Below, piece after piece: positions 5,624-6,052 of a stretch of 6,052 nt of DNA (its first letter is position 1; the number at the start of each line of letters is the position of its first letter). Location: contig JACPHL010000303.1 in NCBI GenBank assembly GCA_016188625.1, positions 1 through 6,052 of the forward strand, written 5' to 3'. Below the pieces are notes generated by a model. It ran no database searches and was not told the DNA's origin. It worked only from the letters and a program-made list of their open reading frames with translations. Origin of the DNA: Candidatus Rokuibacteriota bacterium. Lineage in GTDB: Bacteria > Methylomirabilota > Methylomirabilia > Rokubacteriales > JACPHL01. Both the position numbers and the translations under genes were made by a program.

Positions 5624-5646
5624 GGGACAGACTGCAGGTGGGCAGC

Positions 5647-5653
5647 AAGGAGG
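5647..5653 (+). promoter_or_regulatory. Strong Shine-Dalgarno site of the cupin gene
   Basis: AAGGAGG lies 7 nt before the ATG at 5661. It is the only full-strength ribosome-binding site in the window and fixes the start of the cupin gene. The minus-strand operon genes rely on weak sites or coupling. Confidence 0.88.
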
Positions 5654-5660
5654 AACGCAC

Positions 5661-6052
5661 ATGGCCGCTCCAGAGAAGACCTTGGAACACCAGGGGCCCG
5701 AGTTCGTCCACACCGACGAGCGTGACTGGGAGACGCTCCGCTGGCCCGGACAACGGAGCAAAATGCTGTTCCATCCTCGCCCGGAGCGACCCACGGAGCC
5801 CAACGCAGGGCTCGTCCGCTACGAGCCCGGGGCCTACCATCCGCTCCACCAGCACGACTTCGCCCAGGTGTGGTACATCCTCGAAGGGGAGTTTCAGATC
5901 GGCGACAAGGCCTATGGCCCGGGGACGATGCTGTTCTATCCGGACCCCCACTTCGAGCCGCCGCTATCGACCAGGACCGGCGGGTTGATGCTGTTCGTCC
6001 AGTATCCGGGACCCACCACGGGCGGTCAGCCGATCTACGACGGCCGGTTCAA
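5661..6052 (+). CDS. Cupin-domain protein, N-terminal part (cut by right edge)
   Basis: The visible 130 residues form a single conserved beta-barrel of the cupin superfamily after an N-terminal arm of about 45 residues. Cupin motif 1 is recognisable as HQHDFAQVWYILEG (63-76): His63 and His65 are probable metal ligands, the usual Glu ligand position is Gln69, and Gly76 closes the motif. Motif 2 is YGPGTMLFYPDPHFEPP (85-101), with His97 as the fourth ligand. Cupins include dioxygenases, isomerases and metal-binding sensors, so the reaction cannot be assigned; the sequence reads most like a small stand-alone cupin. The start is set by AAGGAGG at a 7-nt distance, and the gene has its own promoter with an overlapping palindrome. 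It is transcribed away from the MFS gene, so shared control through the 120-bp intergenic region is plausible. The reading frame is open to the right edge. Its first codons (GCT, CCA, TTG, GAA) are less GC-biased than the minus-strand genes. Confidence 0.85.
   Translation, partial: MAAPEKTLEHQGPEFVHTDERDWETLRWPGQRSKMLFHPRPERPTEPNAGLVRYEPGAYHPLHQHDFAQVWYILEGEFQIGDKAYGPGTMLFYPDPHFEPPLSTRTGGLMLFVQYPGPTTGGQPIYDGRF

Overview
This is a very GC-rich bacterial window (about 70% G+C by eye, with strong G/C bias at third codon positions) that is almost entirely coding. The base composition, Shine-Dalgarno sites of the AAGGAGG type, GTG start and tightly abutting genes fit a high-GC soil or sediment lineage. 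An uncultured Rokubacteria/NC10-like, actinobacterial or deltaproteobacterial source is possible, but the sequence does not decide between them. There are no RNA genes, CRISPR arrays or transposases. The first and last genes are cut by the window edges.

Layout. Six genes lie on the minus strand and one on the plus strand. Reading the minus strand from right to left: an MFS transporter (5540-4275); a 51-nt gap holding a promoter-like repeat; a two-domain class II aldolase/short-chain dehydrogenase of the rhamnulose-1-phosphate aldolase/alcohol dehydrogenase type (4223-2184); an LLM-class flavin- or F420-dependent oxidoreductase (2182-1256); a 68-residue protein of unknown function (1252-1046); a ferredoxin-NADP+ reductase-like flavoprotein without an iron-sulfur domain (1039-335); and the N-terminal part of a class I SAM methyltransferase (329 to beyond the left edge). 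The last five are separated by only 1, 3, 6 and 5 nt, so they almost certainly form one transcription unit with translational coupling. Divergently on the plus strand, from 5661 past the right edge, is a cupin-domain protein with a strong Shine-Dalgarno site and a good sigma70-type promoter.

Regulatory DNA. The same 32-bp block, with one mismatch, occurs just upstream of the aldolase/SDR gene and just upstream of the MFS gene. In the direction of transcription it reads like a -35/-10 pair with a small palindrome in the spacer. A different, perfect 7+7-bp inverted repeat overlaps the -10 element of the cupin promoter and looks like a repressor operator. The MFS and cupin promoters are back to back.

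How the genes may work together (inference). The transporter would import a small molecule. The aldolase/SDR would cleave it and oxidise an aldehyde product. The LLM oxidoreductase, with the FNR-like protein as a possible reductase, would carry out a flavin- or F420-linked redox step. No sugar isomerase or kinase is visible, so assignment to L-rhamnose catabolism is not supported and the substrate is unknown. Unusual residues are an EE pair in place of the GG of the NAD(P)H-binding motif of the reductase, a Thr at the usual catalytic Ser position of the SDR domain, and Gln in place of Glu in cupin motif 1.
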